Source: Sugiyamaella lignohabitans (taxonomy: Eukaryota > Ascomycota > Dipodascomycetes > Dipodascales > Trichomonascaceae). From it: a DNA stretch of 64,000 nucleotides. The first letter of the stretch is position 1; every line of letters begins with the position of its first letter. The DNA is taken from assembly GCF_001640025.1 (NCBI RefSeq), contig NC_031674.1, forward strand, positions 3,782,001 to 3,846,000, written 5' to 3'. Under the pieces are notes generated by a model, which saw only the letters and a list, made by a program, of their open reading frames with translations, ran no database searches and was not told where the DNA came from. A program made the position numbers and the translations under genes. Below are positions 36,501 to 45,938 of the stretch, piece by piece.

Positions 36501-38308
36501 GTGTGGTATTTGCTAGTAGTACTGGAAGTCTGGTGCTTGCTAGTAGTACTCGAAGTCTGGTGCTTTGTTGAGGTACTGGAAATGTAGTGCTTACTTGAGG
36601 TACTTGTAGTATGATGTTGACTAGTACTTGTAGTTTGGTGCCTACTAGTAGTACTGGAAGTGTGATACTTACTAGTCGTGCTAGAACTTTGGTGGCTAGT
36701 CCCAGTACTGGTAGTATGGTACTTAGTAGTGGTAGAAGATTCTGTGGTATCATGATATTGCGTAGTTCTCGTTTTGGTAGTTGATGAAGAAGAAGTTTGT
36801 GTTGATGTCGCTAGTTTTGTTGAGCTGGTCTTCTCCGTAACTGTAGTATGGAACAGTATATTAGGATTTACCGCCACCAGAGGTGTACTCACTGTGGTCA
36901 ATGAATTGAGTTGAGATGTGCTAATAGCGCTTGTCATACTGTTTATCTCACTGGCACTGAGATCGATAACGCTTGTCCTACTACTCCTGCCATTTGTAGT
37001 GCTACCGGAATCGCTTGTAGCGCCACGATCGAGGATAGTAGTGCTACTACTGGCAATGCTGCTAGTAGTTTCAACAATACTACTGGTACCCCTTCTGATG
37101 GTGCTAATAGTGCTAGTAGTTCCAACGCTGCTACTGGTTACGGTGCTTGTAGTGTATACAGTACTGGCTTCACTGCTGGTAGTTCCAACGCTGGCAATGG
37201 TAGTACTGCTACTTGATGTACTAGTAATGGCATTGCTGCTGGTGCCTTCACTTTTTCTGCCAATAGCAGTCGTACTTGTAGTTGTGCTAGTTGTACTAGT
37301 AGAAGTTCCTACTCTACTGCTACTGCCGATGCTGATTGTACTGCTTAAGTAGTTGCCGCTTGTTCTGGAGGTCCTAAGATTACCAAATTGAATGTTTGGA
37401 TCCGCGGGATTTGCAGATAGCGCGGAGGATGTGGAAATAGCAAACCCTGTAGCACCTGGCTGGGTGGATGTAGTGCTTCCTGATTGAAGATTTAGAGACT
37501 GACTAATGATGACAGATGCTAACTCCGAAAATGATGCACTTGCTGTGCTGGAGCTAGTTGTCTTGGATGTACTTGTTGAACTGGCTGTGGTGGTAGGTAC
37601 TGTTTTACTTGTAGTAGTAATTACTTCCCCTTGTCTCACTGTTGTCGATGAGAAGTCGGTAGATATTGTACTTCCATAGTTTGAACTTGTAGTGGTAGTT
37701 GCTGTTTCACTCGAAGTGGAAGTTAACCCTCCTAATCTTACTGTTGTCGATGAGAAGTCAGCAGAGGTTGTAGTTCCGTAGTCGGATTTTGTAGTGGTAG
37801 TGGTAGATACTGCTTCACCCCTAGTGGAAGTAAGCCCTTCTAGACTTACTGTAGTCGTTGTAGGTAATGTTTTACTTGTATCAGTAATTTCCTCCCCTAG
37901 ACTTACTGTTGTAGATAAGAAGTCAGCAGAAGTTGTACTTCCATAGTCTGATTTTGTTGTGGTAGATATTGTTGTACTCGAAGTAGAAGTTAGCCCCCCC
38001 AGTCTTACTGTAGTCGATGATAAGTCTGCAATAGATGAACTCCTATATCCTGTAGAAGTGACAGGGTTATGGGACGTACTGGTAGTCGTGGATGAGATGA
38101 GTTCAAGGCCGGGTCCAATATTCGCGCTTCCCAGGACAGTGTTTGAATCACTGGTAACGGACACATCGAAAAGCCTTTTATCCAACCTGGATCTATGGAC
38201 CTCGATTTCAATGTCCGAAGGGTCGAATACACTGTTATTTTCGACGGGCAATGCAGTAGCTAATATCAGTACTGATAAAAGGTAAATTAACGTCTTTCGA
38301 TTAATCAT
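30506..38308 (-). CDS. Giant His-rich Ser/Thr repeat cell-wall protein (GPI-type adhesin/flocculin-like)
   Basis: Predicted secreted wall mannoprotein of 2600 residues. ATG at 38308 is preferred over an upstream in-frame codon because it starts a classic signal peptide (MINRKTLIYLLSVLILATA). A Kex2-like dibasic site (SRLDKR) follows at about residue 40. Residues about 60-530 are Ser/Thr-rich. The central part is a long array of 8-9 residue units around SKHHTSSTT, followed by Ser-rich sequence and three repeats with a TxLETIxxxxPC-like core near the C terminus. The last residues (TTLGVILALFLIYN after a small-residue stretch) fit a GPI attachment signal. No PA14, Als or Flo11-type ligand domain was recognised. 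It probably forms an O-glycosylated stalk; paired histidines suggest metal binding or pH response. Confidence 0.85.
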   Translation of the reverse strand: MINRKTLIYLLSVLILATALPVENNSVFDPSDIEIEVHRSRLDKRLFDVSVTSDSNTVLGSANIGPGLELISSTTTSTSHNPVTSTGYRSSSIADLSSTTVRLGGLTSTSSTTISTTTKSDYGSTTSADFLSTTVSLGEEITDTSKTLPTTTTVSLEGLTSTRGEAVSTTTTTKSDYGTTTSADFSSTTVRLGGLTSTSSETATTTTSSNYGSTISTDFSSTTVRQGEVITTTSKTVPTTTASSTSTSKTTSSSTASASFSELASVIISQSLNLQSGSTTSTQPGATGFAISTSSALSANPADPNIQFGNLRTSRTSGNYLSSTISIGSSSRVGTSTSTTSTTTSTTAIGRKSEGTSSNAITSTSSSSTTIASVGTTSSEASTVYTTSTVTSSSVGTTSTISTIRRGTSSIVETTSSIASSSTTILDRGATSDSGSTTNGRSSRTSVIDLSASEINSMTSAISTSQLNSLTTVSTPLVAVNPNILFHTTVTEKTSSTKLATSTQTSSSSTTKTRTTQYHDTTESSTTTKYHTTSTGTSHQSSSTTSKYHTSSTTSRHQTTSTSQHHTTSTSSKHYISSTSTKHQTSSTTSKHQTSSTTSKYHTTTATSKHHTSSTTSKPRTTTTSKHHTSSASSKHHTTSTTSEHQTSSTTSKRQTSSTTSKHQTSSTTSKHHASSTTSKQHTTGTTSKHHTSSTTSKHHTISTGRRHHTPSTTSKHHTTSTSKHHTSSTTSKHHTSSTSTKQHTTSTSKHHTTSTSKHHTTSTSKHHTSSTISKHHTSSTSTKHHTTSTSKHHTTSTSKHHTSSTTNKHHTSSTSTKHHTTSTSKHHTTSTSKHHTSSTTNKHHTSSTSTKHHTTSTSKHHTTSTSKHHTSSTTSKHHTSSTSTKQHTTSTSKHHTTSKHHTSSTTSKQHTTSTTSKHHTSSTTSKHRTISTGRRHHTPSTTSKHHTTSTNKHHTTSTTSKHHTTSTTSKHHTFSTTSKHHTTSTTSKHHTTSTSSKHHTISTGQRHHTPSTTSKHHTSSTSKHHTTSTTKHHTSSTSTKHHTSSTTSNHHTISTGRRHHTPSTTSKHHTTSTSTHHTTSTTSKHHTSSTTSKHHTSSTTSKHHTSSTTSKHHTSSTTSKHHTTSTSKHHTPSTTSKHHTSSTTSKHHTTSTSNHHTSSTSSKHHTSSTTSKHHTSSTTSKHHTSSTTSEHHTSSTSTKHHTSSTTSKHHTSSTTSKHHTSSTTSKHHSTSTSKHHTSSTTSKHHTSSTTSKYHTSSTSTKHHTTSTTSKHHTISTGRRHHTPSTTSKHHTTSTTKHHTSSTSTKHHTSSTTSKHHTTSTSTKHHTTSTSKHHTTSSTSKHHTSSTTSKHHISSTTSKHHTTSTTSKHHTISTGRRHHTPSTTSKHHTTSTSKHHTSSTTSKHHTSSTSTKHHTTSTTSKHHTSSTTSKHHTTTTSNHHTSSTSSKHHTSSTTSKHHTSSTTSKHHTSSTTSKHHTTSTSTKHHTTSTSKHHTTSSTSKHHTSSTTSKHHISSTTSKHHTTSTTSKHHTISTGRRHHTPSTTSKHHTTSTSKHHTSSTTSKHHTSSTSTKHYTTSATSKHHTSSTTSKHHTSSTTSKHHTTSTTSKHHTISTGRRHHTSTTTSKHHTSTTTSKHHTTSTSKHHTSSTTSKHHTTSTSKHHTSSTTSKHHTSSTTSKHHTTSTTSKHHTISTGRRHHTSTTTSKHHTSTTTSKHHTTSTSKHHISSTTSKHHTTSTTSKHHTISTGRRHHTPSTTSKHHTSSTTSKHHTSSTTSKHHTSSTTSKHHTTSTTSKHHTTSTSKHHTSSTTSKHHTTSTTSKHHTTSTSTKHHTTSTTSKHHTISTGRRHHTSSTTSKHHTSSTTSKHHTTSTTSKHHTSSTTSKHHTSSTSSKHHTTSTTSKHHTTTTEHHTSSTTSKHHSTSTSKHHTTSTTSEHHTTSTSKHHSTSSTTEHHTTSTSRHHTTSTTSEHPTSSTSTHQTTVSSSRSSTSIYSSSIGSSSSSSAHQTTVSSSRSSTSIYSSSIGSSSSSSATSSFQQTSSTSSHFSSVPITPRSFPISGSTSGISSTLIGTSSSELKSTTVSTSKSAGTTSSITTSSMVSSNTRPSSLSSSGSTTLPLSSVITSSTLSASSSASSRIESSSGSSLSTSLSSFSSAFTSSSMSLSSATSSLSSSSITTSASSVSISSPSSSLSSTASSSSLVSSPLTNSRSSISSVEVSSTSTQSGNPLCAREGGCGGMSTSREAITTGSSMIVTSSAILSPTSPASLPTTRFVVTTSPTSHQSGHIQKPSTKIAAVSFTTKAVTITSFETIVKTIPCSTATPGGQTTAKVSTQVLTKLETILVTVPCATQTGQPTNSFTFSTTIVENVKAVTVTLPCTTGNQAEQQAPTITTRLVTELETIVLKIPFTTSTTEAFNGKLVPTSSFVTIFTGSSLGPGSGNSNVNPNQGSSSNTANSSGSGSGTPENETGSMISANLPEGSGLGTNQGTSSTKEAPEQATSVQGSFESTETAASISVESSSTSVPEEAASGPTPPLLKPGGSSTTTLPPQSSNKVPSVASSGSTLPSSLPVSTEIVYSNSGTHSSSICSTTLGVILALFLIYN
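32225..32386 (-). repeat. 81-bp tandem duplication inside the wall-protein gene
   Basis: Two adjacent copies of an 81-bp (27-residue) unit start at 32225 and 32306 on the plus strand. The encoded unit contains HQTTVSSSRSSTSIYSSS. It lies just C-terminal of the KHH array. Confidence 0.85.
32400..36730 (-). repeat. Coding tandem array of 24-27 bp units (SKHHT-type)
   Basis: About 4.3 kb of near-perfect 24- or 27-bp units encoding S/T-rich octa- or nonapeptides with KHH; on the order of 150 units. Units are arranged into higher-order blocks. A 102-bp (34-residue) period is repeated with start points at 35659, 35761, 35863 and 35965. A block of about 314 bp at 33601-33914 recurs at 34078-34391 with one difference seen. 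Roughly 11 copies of a TISTGRRHHT variant punctuate the array. Absence of stop codons in the unit keeps other frames open too. Confidence 0.9.
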
Positions 38309-40045
38309 TTTAATCCACCTTCCTATAGTCTTTCCGTTAGAGCAAGTAAGCAATGAGTAGTCTTATATTTTGCTTACCAAACTATCCTAATATTTAACCT
38401 CGACAATCTTGGCTCAGAGTAACTATAAAATTCTCTAGTAAAGAAAGTCCGTAGTTCGTGTGGTTTCTTTAGTCCAAAGTTAGCTGGGCTCTTTGAGCTT
38501 GTGTCAATGTACTTACAAAAGTAGGGAGAACAACTGCCATATACTTGACCAATACCAAAATCTACTGAAATAAAGATCTATATGGTTGTCAGTATTACAT
38601 TAATATCTCTGAGAGGCGAACCGACCTACCTGTAAATAATTAAACGAATTTTTAGTTCAGCTATTTAAAGAAAAGTATGGAGGACCACGCTTACGAGATT
38701 GGATAGTCTCATAAGAATGTTTAAGTTGGAAGAAGTGTTGAGAAGACAAGTTAACGGGGATATATACATATATATTAATCATCCATGTTTATCTCAAAAA
38801 ATGTGAGCTGTGGCATTTGTTAGATACCTCGCATGGATACAACTAATCGTAGATCAATCCTTGAGCTGAATTAGGGGTCTTGCAGAATATTAAGGGTAAA
38901 CATAACAAGTGTCAAGCAGCTAACTGTATGGGTGACCGAAATAGATCTATATTGGTCAATCTTTTGCTGTCAAATGATTTCCGATTTTTATCATGACATT
39001 GCTTTTTATCTGACAGCTTGATAGCCTATTACCATGTTGTGAAGTGCAGGATCTTCGATTAACTGTATATTATAGCTTATCTGTTGTAGATCCATCTTTA
39101 CCGTTATGCATGCAACCCGAATTAAAACCCTGTTTGCAGATATGGCAGATCGGCAGCGTGCTTTCTAACTTGTAGTATGCATATGTACTGCTAAGTTTTC
39201 TATTTTAAGTAGTCAGAGTCATGTAAGGCTCAATCTTAATCCTTGCACAGTTACATCTATTCCCTGCGAGTGAATACTAACCTTTACATATTAGTCTATA
39301 TACAATAAACCAGAAATTGTGGGGTAGCTTCTCAATAACTTTGTAAAAATGAAATTTCAAGGCTTATGTGAGCAATGGTTGGCTCTCGGGAAATACTAGT
39401 TTAGTCGGTACCACACAGGAGGGATCAATATGACAGTACGAATTCAACATGTCGTACCCTGGAAATTTAATGCTATGCGAACTGCATATTTTGTTGTAAA
39501 ACTTATTGGAAATGAATGCAGCTCAATTGTCACTACATCGAAACCAACCCCAATTAGGTGGCAGCGCTATCAAGGAGACCAAGTATAATTAATGGATATC
39601 CCGTTCTAAACAATCCTGGTCGCCTACATCTAATTAGTTCTGGTTACTATCTTGAAGTTATGTCATTAAGAACATAGCGATTCCTTTTCAGGAAGTTAGA
39701 GCATCCCTCATCTTCTGTCAGCAATATTTGAAAACGCTTCTTTCGATTCGTCCAATTATCTACAGAGATATATGAGCACCTTGCTCCTTCTACAATTCAC
39801 ATGTTCGCGCATTACAGAGACACGACAGGCACTACTGGGGCACTGATATTGGATAGAATAGTGCCAGGAGAATCCAGTATTTCTTAAGAAAAAAATTAAA
39901 TAAAAATTTTAAAAAAAGTAAATGATGCCTATCGTGAGCTAAAATTGTTCAGTATGATGCATGTCAACCAAGCTGCACACTTTATGGTATCGTTTACCTT
40001 CTACATTTCTTTTTCCAATATACAGATATCCGTTCGAACGGTCAT
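38309..40045. other. Long upstream region of the wall-protein gene
   Basis: About 1.7 kb, AT-rich, with no supported gene, ending near the 3' end of the DysF-domain gene. Very long promoters are common for fungal adhesin genes, but no individual site is claimed. An A/T-only stretch lies at about 39885-39920. Confidence 0.45.
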
Positions 40046-41584
40046 TTACCTCTTTCTTGGTGGCATTGGACCCCTGAAACAAGTCCTCGTCCATCTTCTC
40101 CTTCTCCATTCGCCACGTTGGCCCCCTCTATAATCATAAGCCCAATGCTCGTCCAGATCGATCTCAACATTCAATACAGATCTATCAAGCACCCACGCCT
40201 TTGTCATTTCGTCGAGAATCCAGGGATGCTGGTCGTCAAAATACCATCCCGGAGGAGGTAGAACTGACTCAATGAAGGCACATCCAGGAGGCCTCTCCTC
40301 TGATATTCGATAAATAGACTTCTCACTATAGATCAGAGGAGTAAACACCCAAGCATCCCATAGACGTGGGGTTAGCCCTTGACGCTGTAGTTCAAAAATT
40401 TCAACTTCACGAGTATCTTCGGGGCCATGATTCTCAATGATGATCTCTTTAGCTTCGAAGTCTCTAAATAAATCCCCAAGTATGAGCTCCTCCACATCTA
40501 GGTATTCAACTTTGATGCGTTTCACTTCCTTACCTACCACTGGATGCAATAGACCAACAGCAGCCCATCCCATAACTGCCACAGAAAAATTCACAGGTAT
40601 TAAAGAGGCCCCCACAGGCAGAATAAATATACCAATCAACAGCAGTAAATATACAGCAGTCGATGTTCTCTCATCCCCTGCAAAACTACCAATTCCATAA
40701 AAAAGCTCTTCTATCACATCCAGAAGATTGGCGATATCATTTAGCAGAGCCTGAAGCTGGCGAACTGATTTGAGCATATCTTTCGCCTCCTGTTCCTCAG
40801 CATCGTTGTCATCCTTTTCTAAGGGTTTCGATTGAGCCAACTCATTTGTTATGCCATTCAAGGAAGTGTTCTCAGCATTTGGGAGGCCACTACGACCTAG
40901 ATCACTGGAACGTGTGGTGTCAGCTTTCGTTGCAAGGCTACGTGCCGTTTCTATGCTTGAGCCCGACCTTTTATGTTTTGCTTTTGTTTTTGCCAGCGCT
41001 GTATGTTGCTCACGTCTCATTGCCAGAATATCCTCAGGGGAATCTACAACATTAAACTCTGACACCCTTGGGGAGATTTGAGGTAACAAGTAATCAGGAA
41101 ATGGGTGTCTATGATCGAATCCTGGAACCATGACACCAACAAGAATTGCAAGCAGTGGTAAAGATACTATCAAGTAGGGCCTGAAACATAGTACCGTATA
41201 AATGCATAGAATAGATATAGTGAAGGCCGGGCGTTCCCACGATAAGAATTCAACAACGTATGGTTGGACATGTGTAAGTAGCCTTGTGCTATTCATGTTA
41301 GAGATCATATTTTTCTTAAAAAAAGTTTGCTAACGTGGAACTTACCTTTTATTGATTCGCAACAAGCTCGATGCAAATACAGTCAGTGATATAGTGCGTA
41401 ATTCATTTTTGGCTGTTGACAATGTTTTATTCTTAGGCTGGCTAGTGCTACTTAATTTCTTCGTAACCGCACTCATTAGATAATCCACTAAATGGTCCCT
41501 TGTAGAGCTTGTGAGCCTACTTGCTCTCCCAGGATCGGGCGAAATGGCCATTTTCGCTGTTCTGTCGGTGTCAAGCTCCGACAT
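40046..41584 (-). CDS. Pex30/Pex24-type peroxin with DysF domain
   Basis: ER/peroxisome membrane protein of the family that shapes ER subdomains and regulates peroxisome number. Exon 1 is 41346-41584 (ATG at 41584), the intron 41289-41345 (57 nt) has donor GTAAGT and CTCTAAC then ATGAATAG, and exon 2 is 40046-41288, giving 493 residues. Membrane segments are visible at SWERPAFTISILCIYTVLCF and following, and at YLLLLIGIFILPVGASLIPV. The C terminus shows a dysferlin-type DysF signature (DEHWAYDY then GEWRRRRWTRTCFR). Pex23, Pex24, Pex28, Pex29 and Pex30-32 relatives share this layout, so the exact orthologue is left open. Confidence 0.8.
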
Positions 41585-42730
41585 AGTTACTGATATGGCA
41601 ATGTTTAACTTCAAGATTCAAAGATAGTCGATTCACCAAATTTTTGATAATGCTCAGCGCACCTGTCTTGATAATCCAGTTAATAACCTCAGTATCAAAG
41701 CGTCGTATTATCGGTATCGGCGGGGCAATTCTCTTATCTTGCCTGACTTGACATCTGAAAATATTCCAATGCTGGGATCAAGAGATGGATATAATTACAC
41801 AATTCGCTACGAAAAAGTAAAACGTATGATAAGCGGAAATACCAGTCGTTATAATATTAATTTAGTCTGATAAGTAACGAGCGAAGCAAATGCCCTAAAT
41901 CTAGATTTATATCCAAATTCAACCCTAACCTGAAGAGGGGGCATTTACCGAGGCAACACAACCTGGGGAAGCGGTCAAGTGAATGTGGCGTCGGATTCTG
42001 TAGACCCTCAAAACGAGAAAATAGAAATTTTTGGAGTGAATCTCAGCAGCTTTAGTAATGAAATTAAGATCTCTTCCCCGTTGCAACATAACGTACATTT
42101 AATATATGTGCGGTTGCAGATGAAGGGACTGTTAGACTAAGGCTTTTAGATCAGTGATACGACCGATTACTATGTTCATATTCCGTCTTAGACAGATAAG
42201 CCGCATATAATTTGAGGCCAACTGAGATATGACCAGCGTAATCTTTTCTTTCACCCAAAATAAACTGCTGGGGATGTAGGGTGCTTTATGATCATGAGAG
42301 CATGTGAAATTTTCTATCTGACTTACAAGTTTAGACTTTCAATTTTCCAAAGTCCAGTGTATATTAACTGCCACGGGCATAACAAGTCAACCGCTGTACC
42401 AGTATATGCCTATACATGTGAGACCCGCACGGAGGCTTGATTTAGCCCAAAATAACAGAATGTAAGTTGGCAGGGAGTGAAACTGAAATCCGTTGTCGCG
42501 GAGTGTTGCAGCCTCCAAAAACCAGCCTAGCCATACTGTGGGGAAGCCTGCATACGCTATCGGTCTCAACATGCATGAAATTTTATCGCCGTTCTTGTCT
42601 TTATCTTTATCTTTAAGGTAGGGGTTTTGTGTTACTAGTTGTGTCACGTAGCAGAGCTGTGCGCTTTTGGCATTTAAACGGCGAAAAATCATAGTCCCGT
42701 GCAAAGGCAATTTTTGCCTGGAAATAAACG
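41585..42730. other. Divergent intergenic region, DysF peroxin / ERV41
   Basis: About 1.15 kb. Short TTTATC repeats (near 42596-42615) give GATA-like cores. No gene, RNA or repeat otherwise recognised. Confidence 0.4.
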
Positions 42731-43821
42731 ATGGATGAGGTTGTTCCTAAAACTCTTAGGACATTCGATGCGTTCCGTAAGTTATAACGATATTCTTTAG
42801 ATTAAGTCTGCGCCATCGAAATGAAATATTAACGTCCATAGCTAAGGTGTCGTCTACTTATTCAGTCAAATCCTCCAGGGGAGGGCTAGTGACAATAACA
42901 CTTGGCATTGTGTGTCTCTTTTTTATCTGGATTCAATTAGCAGAATATGTCGGAGGCTTTGAAGAACAGCAATTCTCAGTCGACAATGAGGTTGCTAAAA
43001 GTATGCAAATAAATATGGATATAACTGTGAATATTCCGTGTGATATAGTCTCCGTCACCGCATACGATTTTTCTGACGATAAGCTGTTAGTTAATGAGTT
43101 ACTACAATTCCAGAGTGTTGATTTGGACCTCAGCAGTGGACATCTAATAAGCGAGAAACAAAAGGAAGATACATTTCATGAAGTGTTTAAGAGGGCAAAA
43201 AAATCAAAATATGCCAAGAAGAAGACAGCTAAAGATGCTAAGCATTCAGCTTGCCGTGTATATGGCTCTTTTCCTGTAAACAAAGTGCGGGGAGATCTTC
43301 AGATAACAACTAAATTTTCAAGGTATGGTTTGAATGTTCTCGAGCTAGAAAAACTATTAAACTTCACGCATATTATCGATGAATTTTCTTTTGGTGAATT
43401 TTATCCAAAGCTGGTCAATCCTTTGGACGGCGTGGTTGCGGTTGCAGAAAATTCCATGCAAGTATATCAGTATTTTTTGTGCGTTGTTCCAACTACCTAC
43501 AAGTCTTATTCGACCGGAAGTTCCATTCAAACCAACCAGTATGCGGTAACTGAGAGGGCCGGCGTCTCAAATTATCACCAGGGATTGCCACCAGGGATTA
43601 TTTTTAAATACGATATTGAACCTATTGCTCTGACTGTATTTGACCGCCGATTACCGTTTTCACAATTTTTAGTTCGTTTAGTCAATGTGTTGGGCGGGAT
43701 TGTGGTTTCTACTAGCTGGCTATATACAGTGGCTGACAAATTTCTTTACAAACGCTCTGATGGGTCCGATCGTGGAGTTCTAGACTCACCTGTCGATGAT
43801 ATTCTCAATGAAAAATCATGA
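42731..43821 (+). CDS. ERV41: COPII vesicle cargo-receptor subunit Erv41
   Basis: Partner of Erv46 in a complex that cycles between ER and Golgi and retrieves escaped ER proteins. Exon 1 (42731-42776) encodes MDEVVPKTLRTFDAF plus one base. The intron 42777-42841 (GTAAGT donor, ATTAAC near CATAG) joins to exon 2 (42842-43821) to give FDAFPKVSSTYS, matching the conserved N terminus of the family. The total is 341 residues. Two membrane segments flank a large lumenal domain: about residues 30-50 and near the C terminus (FLVRLVNVLGGIVVSTSWLYT). Conserved lumenal motifs include QINMDITVNIPCD, CRVYGSFPVNKVRGDLQI and NEFSFG-like DEFSFGEFYPKLVNPLDG. Confidence 0.93.
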
Positions 43822-44009
43822 AGTTTTAAATTTACAGGACAACAGGGTTCAAGTGGAAAAATCCTAACATTAATGCGCGTGTAGCTGGCAATTATATGAT
43901 GCTTGATTTCTCTCCGCAGCACCTTGGAGGCTTTGTTAGCAAATGGACTTTAATCATGAATCAATGTACGTAAAATGCATCTATGTAATAAAAGTTATTT
44001 CATTCACAG

Positions 44010-45938
44010 TCATAGGGAATGGATCTTATTGAGGCGAACTTGGGTAAAAGCAGCCAAAAACTTCCAAATTTCTGTATCAGCAAGGTTCCACGCTTCAATC
44101 CCCATGCGATCTTTGTTTGCTTTATCTAGAGCACGTTTTTGTGAAGCATCTAGGATTGCCCTCAATGCTTTGGCTTCCTCGCTATTGTCTGTTAACGAGT
44201 TGGTAGACAGGTCATCAACCAAGTCCATCTCAAAACCAACCTCCCAACTCAAATTTTGAAGAAATTCATGTGTCTCCTCTACAGTGCTGCGATGAGCATC
44301 TTCCCAGTTAAACCAGATACAATTGGATAAAGCTGGAGCCTGGTAGATTGCATCCTTCAGAAGAAGGAGTCTGTGATTCATTCCCACAGTATTTCCTGGA
44401 ATATATTGTGACGTCAACTGACGGACTAACGTGTTTCTCTGAATTCTGGACCGCGAATCATGAACAGACACTGATGCATTTCTCTCCAAAACAGACAAAA
44501 CACTCAACGGATGAGGATATCCCATAATAGCAAAATGATTGCTGTCAAGTTCTGGAAGGTATTCTATATTAGTTACTGGGATGATTGTCGATGAAGAATC
44601 GTCATTCCAGCAGGGGTTGTTGCAAAGCCCTTTTGAGTTTTCTAAAAACGGTACCTTTTTGGCTGTGAACAACTCAGCTTCAGTCACTAATCGAATAATT
44701 GGCGGACATACATTATAAAATTCATCGTTGGCTGGGCATTTAGCCAATTGAGTTGCTATGAATTCGCCTGGCACCGTCAGTGCGTGGGCTCCTGCTTGAA
44801 GAGGATCTATTACTACCACTCCTTGGGTTTGAAACTGCTTCAAAAATGCATGATGTAAATGAGTATTCATTAGCTTAGCAATCTCTAGCGAAGATAATTC
44901 ACGACCATTAGACATTGTCTTGACATTTTCTGCTGAATAGTATGCGAAAGTATCACGTTCGTCCTCGTCATCATATTTATCAAACAGATCAACAATATTA
45001 TTATCGTTTTCAAAATCTAATACAGCACGGACAATTCTTTCACTAGATGATCCCCCAGTCACTAGAAGCAATTTCATCGGCTCGTAGCGTTTCAAAAACC
45101 CGTCAGAATAAAACTTTATACGCTCTAATAACCCTACTTGGGAAGTAAGAGAGCCTCGGGAAACAGGAATGACTCGGTAATCCATCAAAATCCCCCCTCC
45201 TTTCGCGGCCCAGGCAAACCACTTCATGTTCTTCTTGAAATAATCTATGTTCTTCGCGGATGCCTCTTCAAACATCTTGAACTTGTCATGCTTCTTACAA
45301 TCATCAATGTTAAGTACTACAGGTTCGAAACCAGCAGCCCACATGGCCCTTTTCCATACTTCTACAATGGGACTATCGCTATCTCCCGGCGACGGATTAT
45401 AAAATGTGTAAACTTTCACCCGTGAGTTGATGGTTGGGGTCCCTGAAATCAACTCTGGAGACTCTCCGAATAATGACGTTGGTAACGATGAGCCTAATGA
45501 TGCCAACATGGAAAGCCACGAATTAGACTTGGATGAAACAGCTGTCTTCGCCGTGTTTGTTAGGTTTGAGTTTTTTGATCTGACTTCAGGTGCCATATCT
45601 ACCAGAGCGTATGGTCTGCGCCAAGGTTCACTCGCACTAACATTATAGATAGCTCCCTGAGTCACATTATCTAGCCTATTGAGGTCCAGATGAAGTCCAT
45701 TTATAAGAGATTGTTTGCTGGTTATTGTAGTGAGCCATGGTGGTCTCTCACTAATAGAATCGAGATCGTCGTCATTTGTATTGAATATTTCCTCAGAGGT
45801 ACTTTTCTGTTCATGTCCCTTAAATGAGTAATATATGATTGATATTAAAAGGGCGAAAAAAATCAAAGCTCTAAGAACTCTCGTTTTGACATATAGTGTC
45901 CCGACCTTTATATATGGAGAATTTGAAGCCACTGACAT
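44010..45938 (-). CDS. Uncharacterised type II membrane protein, glycosyltransferase-like
   Basis: 642 residues in one exon. A short basic cytoplasmic tail and one membrane segment (about 22-40, LRALIFFALLISIIYYSF) point to a Golgi or ER type II protein. The lumenal region has RVKVYTFYNPSP, then EVWKRAMWAAGFEPVVLNIDDC, and GGGILMDYRVIPVSRG. The alternating hydrophobic strands plus a predicted DYR-type acidic site recall GT-A glycosyltransferases that act on glycans with an initiating sugar transfer. I recognise the general fungal family but not a function. Several Asn-X-Ser/Thr sites occur. It is convergent with ERV41 over about 190 bp. Confidence 0.6.
   Translation of the reverse strand: MSVASNSPYIKVGTLYVKTRVLRALIFFALLISIIYYSFKGHEQKSTSEEIFNTNDDDLDSISERPPWLTTITSKQSLINGLHLDLNRLDNVTQGAIYNVSASEPWRRPYALVDMAPEVRSKNSNLTNTAKTAVSSKSNSWLSMLASLGSSLPTSLFGESPELISGTPTINSRVKVYTFYNPSPGDSDSPIVEVWKRAMWAAGFEPVVLNIDDCKKHDKFKMFEEASAKNIDYFKKNMKWFAWAAKGGGILMDYRVIPVSRGSLTSQVGLLERIKFYSDGFLKRYEPMKLLLVTGGSSSERIVRAVLDFENDNNIVDLFDKYDDEDERDTFAYYSAENVKTMSNGRELSSLEIAKLMNTHLHHAFLKQFQTQGVVVIDPLQAGAHALTVPGEFIATQLAKCPANDEFYNVCPPIIRLVTEAELFTAKKVPFLENSKGLCNNPCWNDDSSSTIIPVTNIEYLPELDSNHFAIMGYPHPLSVLSVLERNASVSVHDSRSRIQRNTLVRQLTSQYIPGNTVGMNHRLLLLKDAIYQAPALSNCIWFNWEDAHRSTVEETHEFLQNLSWEVGFEMDLVDDLSTNSLTDNSEEAKALRAILDASQKRALDKANKDRMGIEAWNLADTEIWKFLAAFTQVRLNKIHSL

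Noticed and set aside
32110..36753. A 1547-codon open frame overlapping the wall-protein gene in another minus-strand frame, plus several plus-strand frames of 60-330 codons there
   Set aside because: The 24-27 bp unit contains no stop in several frames, so these are by-products of the repeat. They have no signal peptide or domain, and the +0 frame has a complete secretory architecture.
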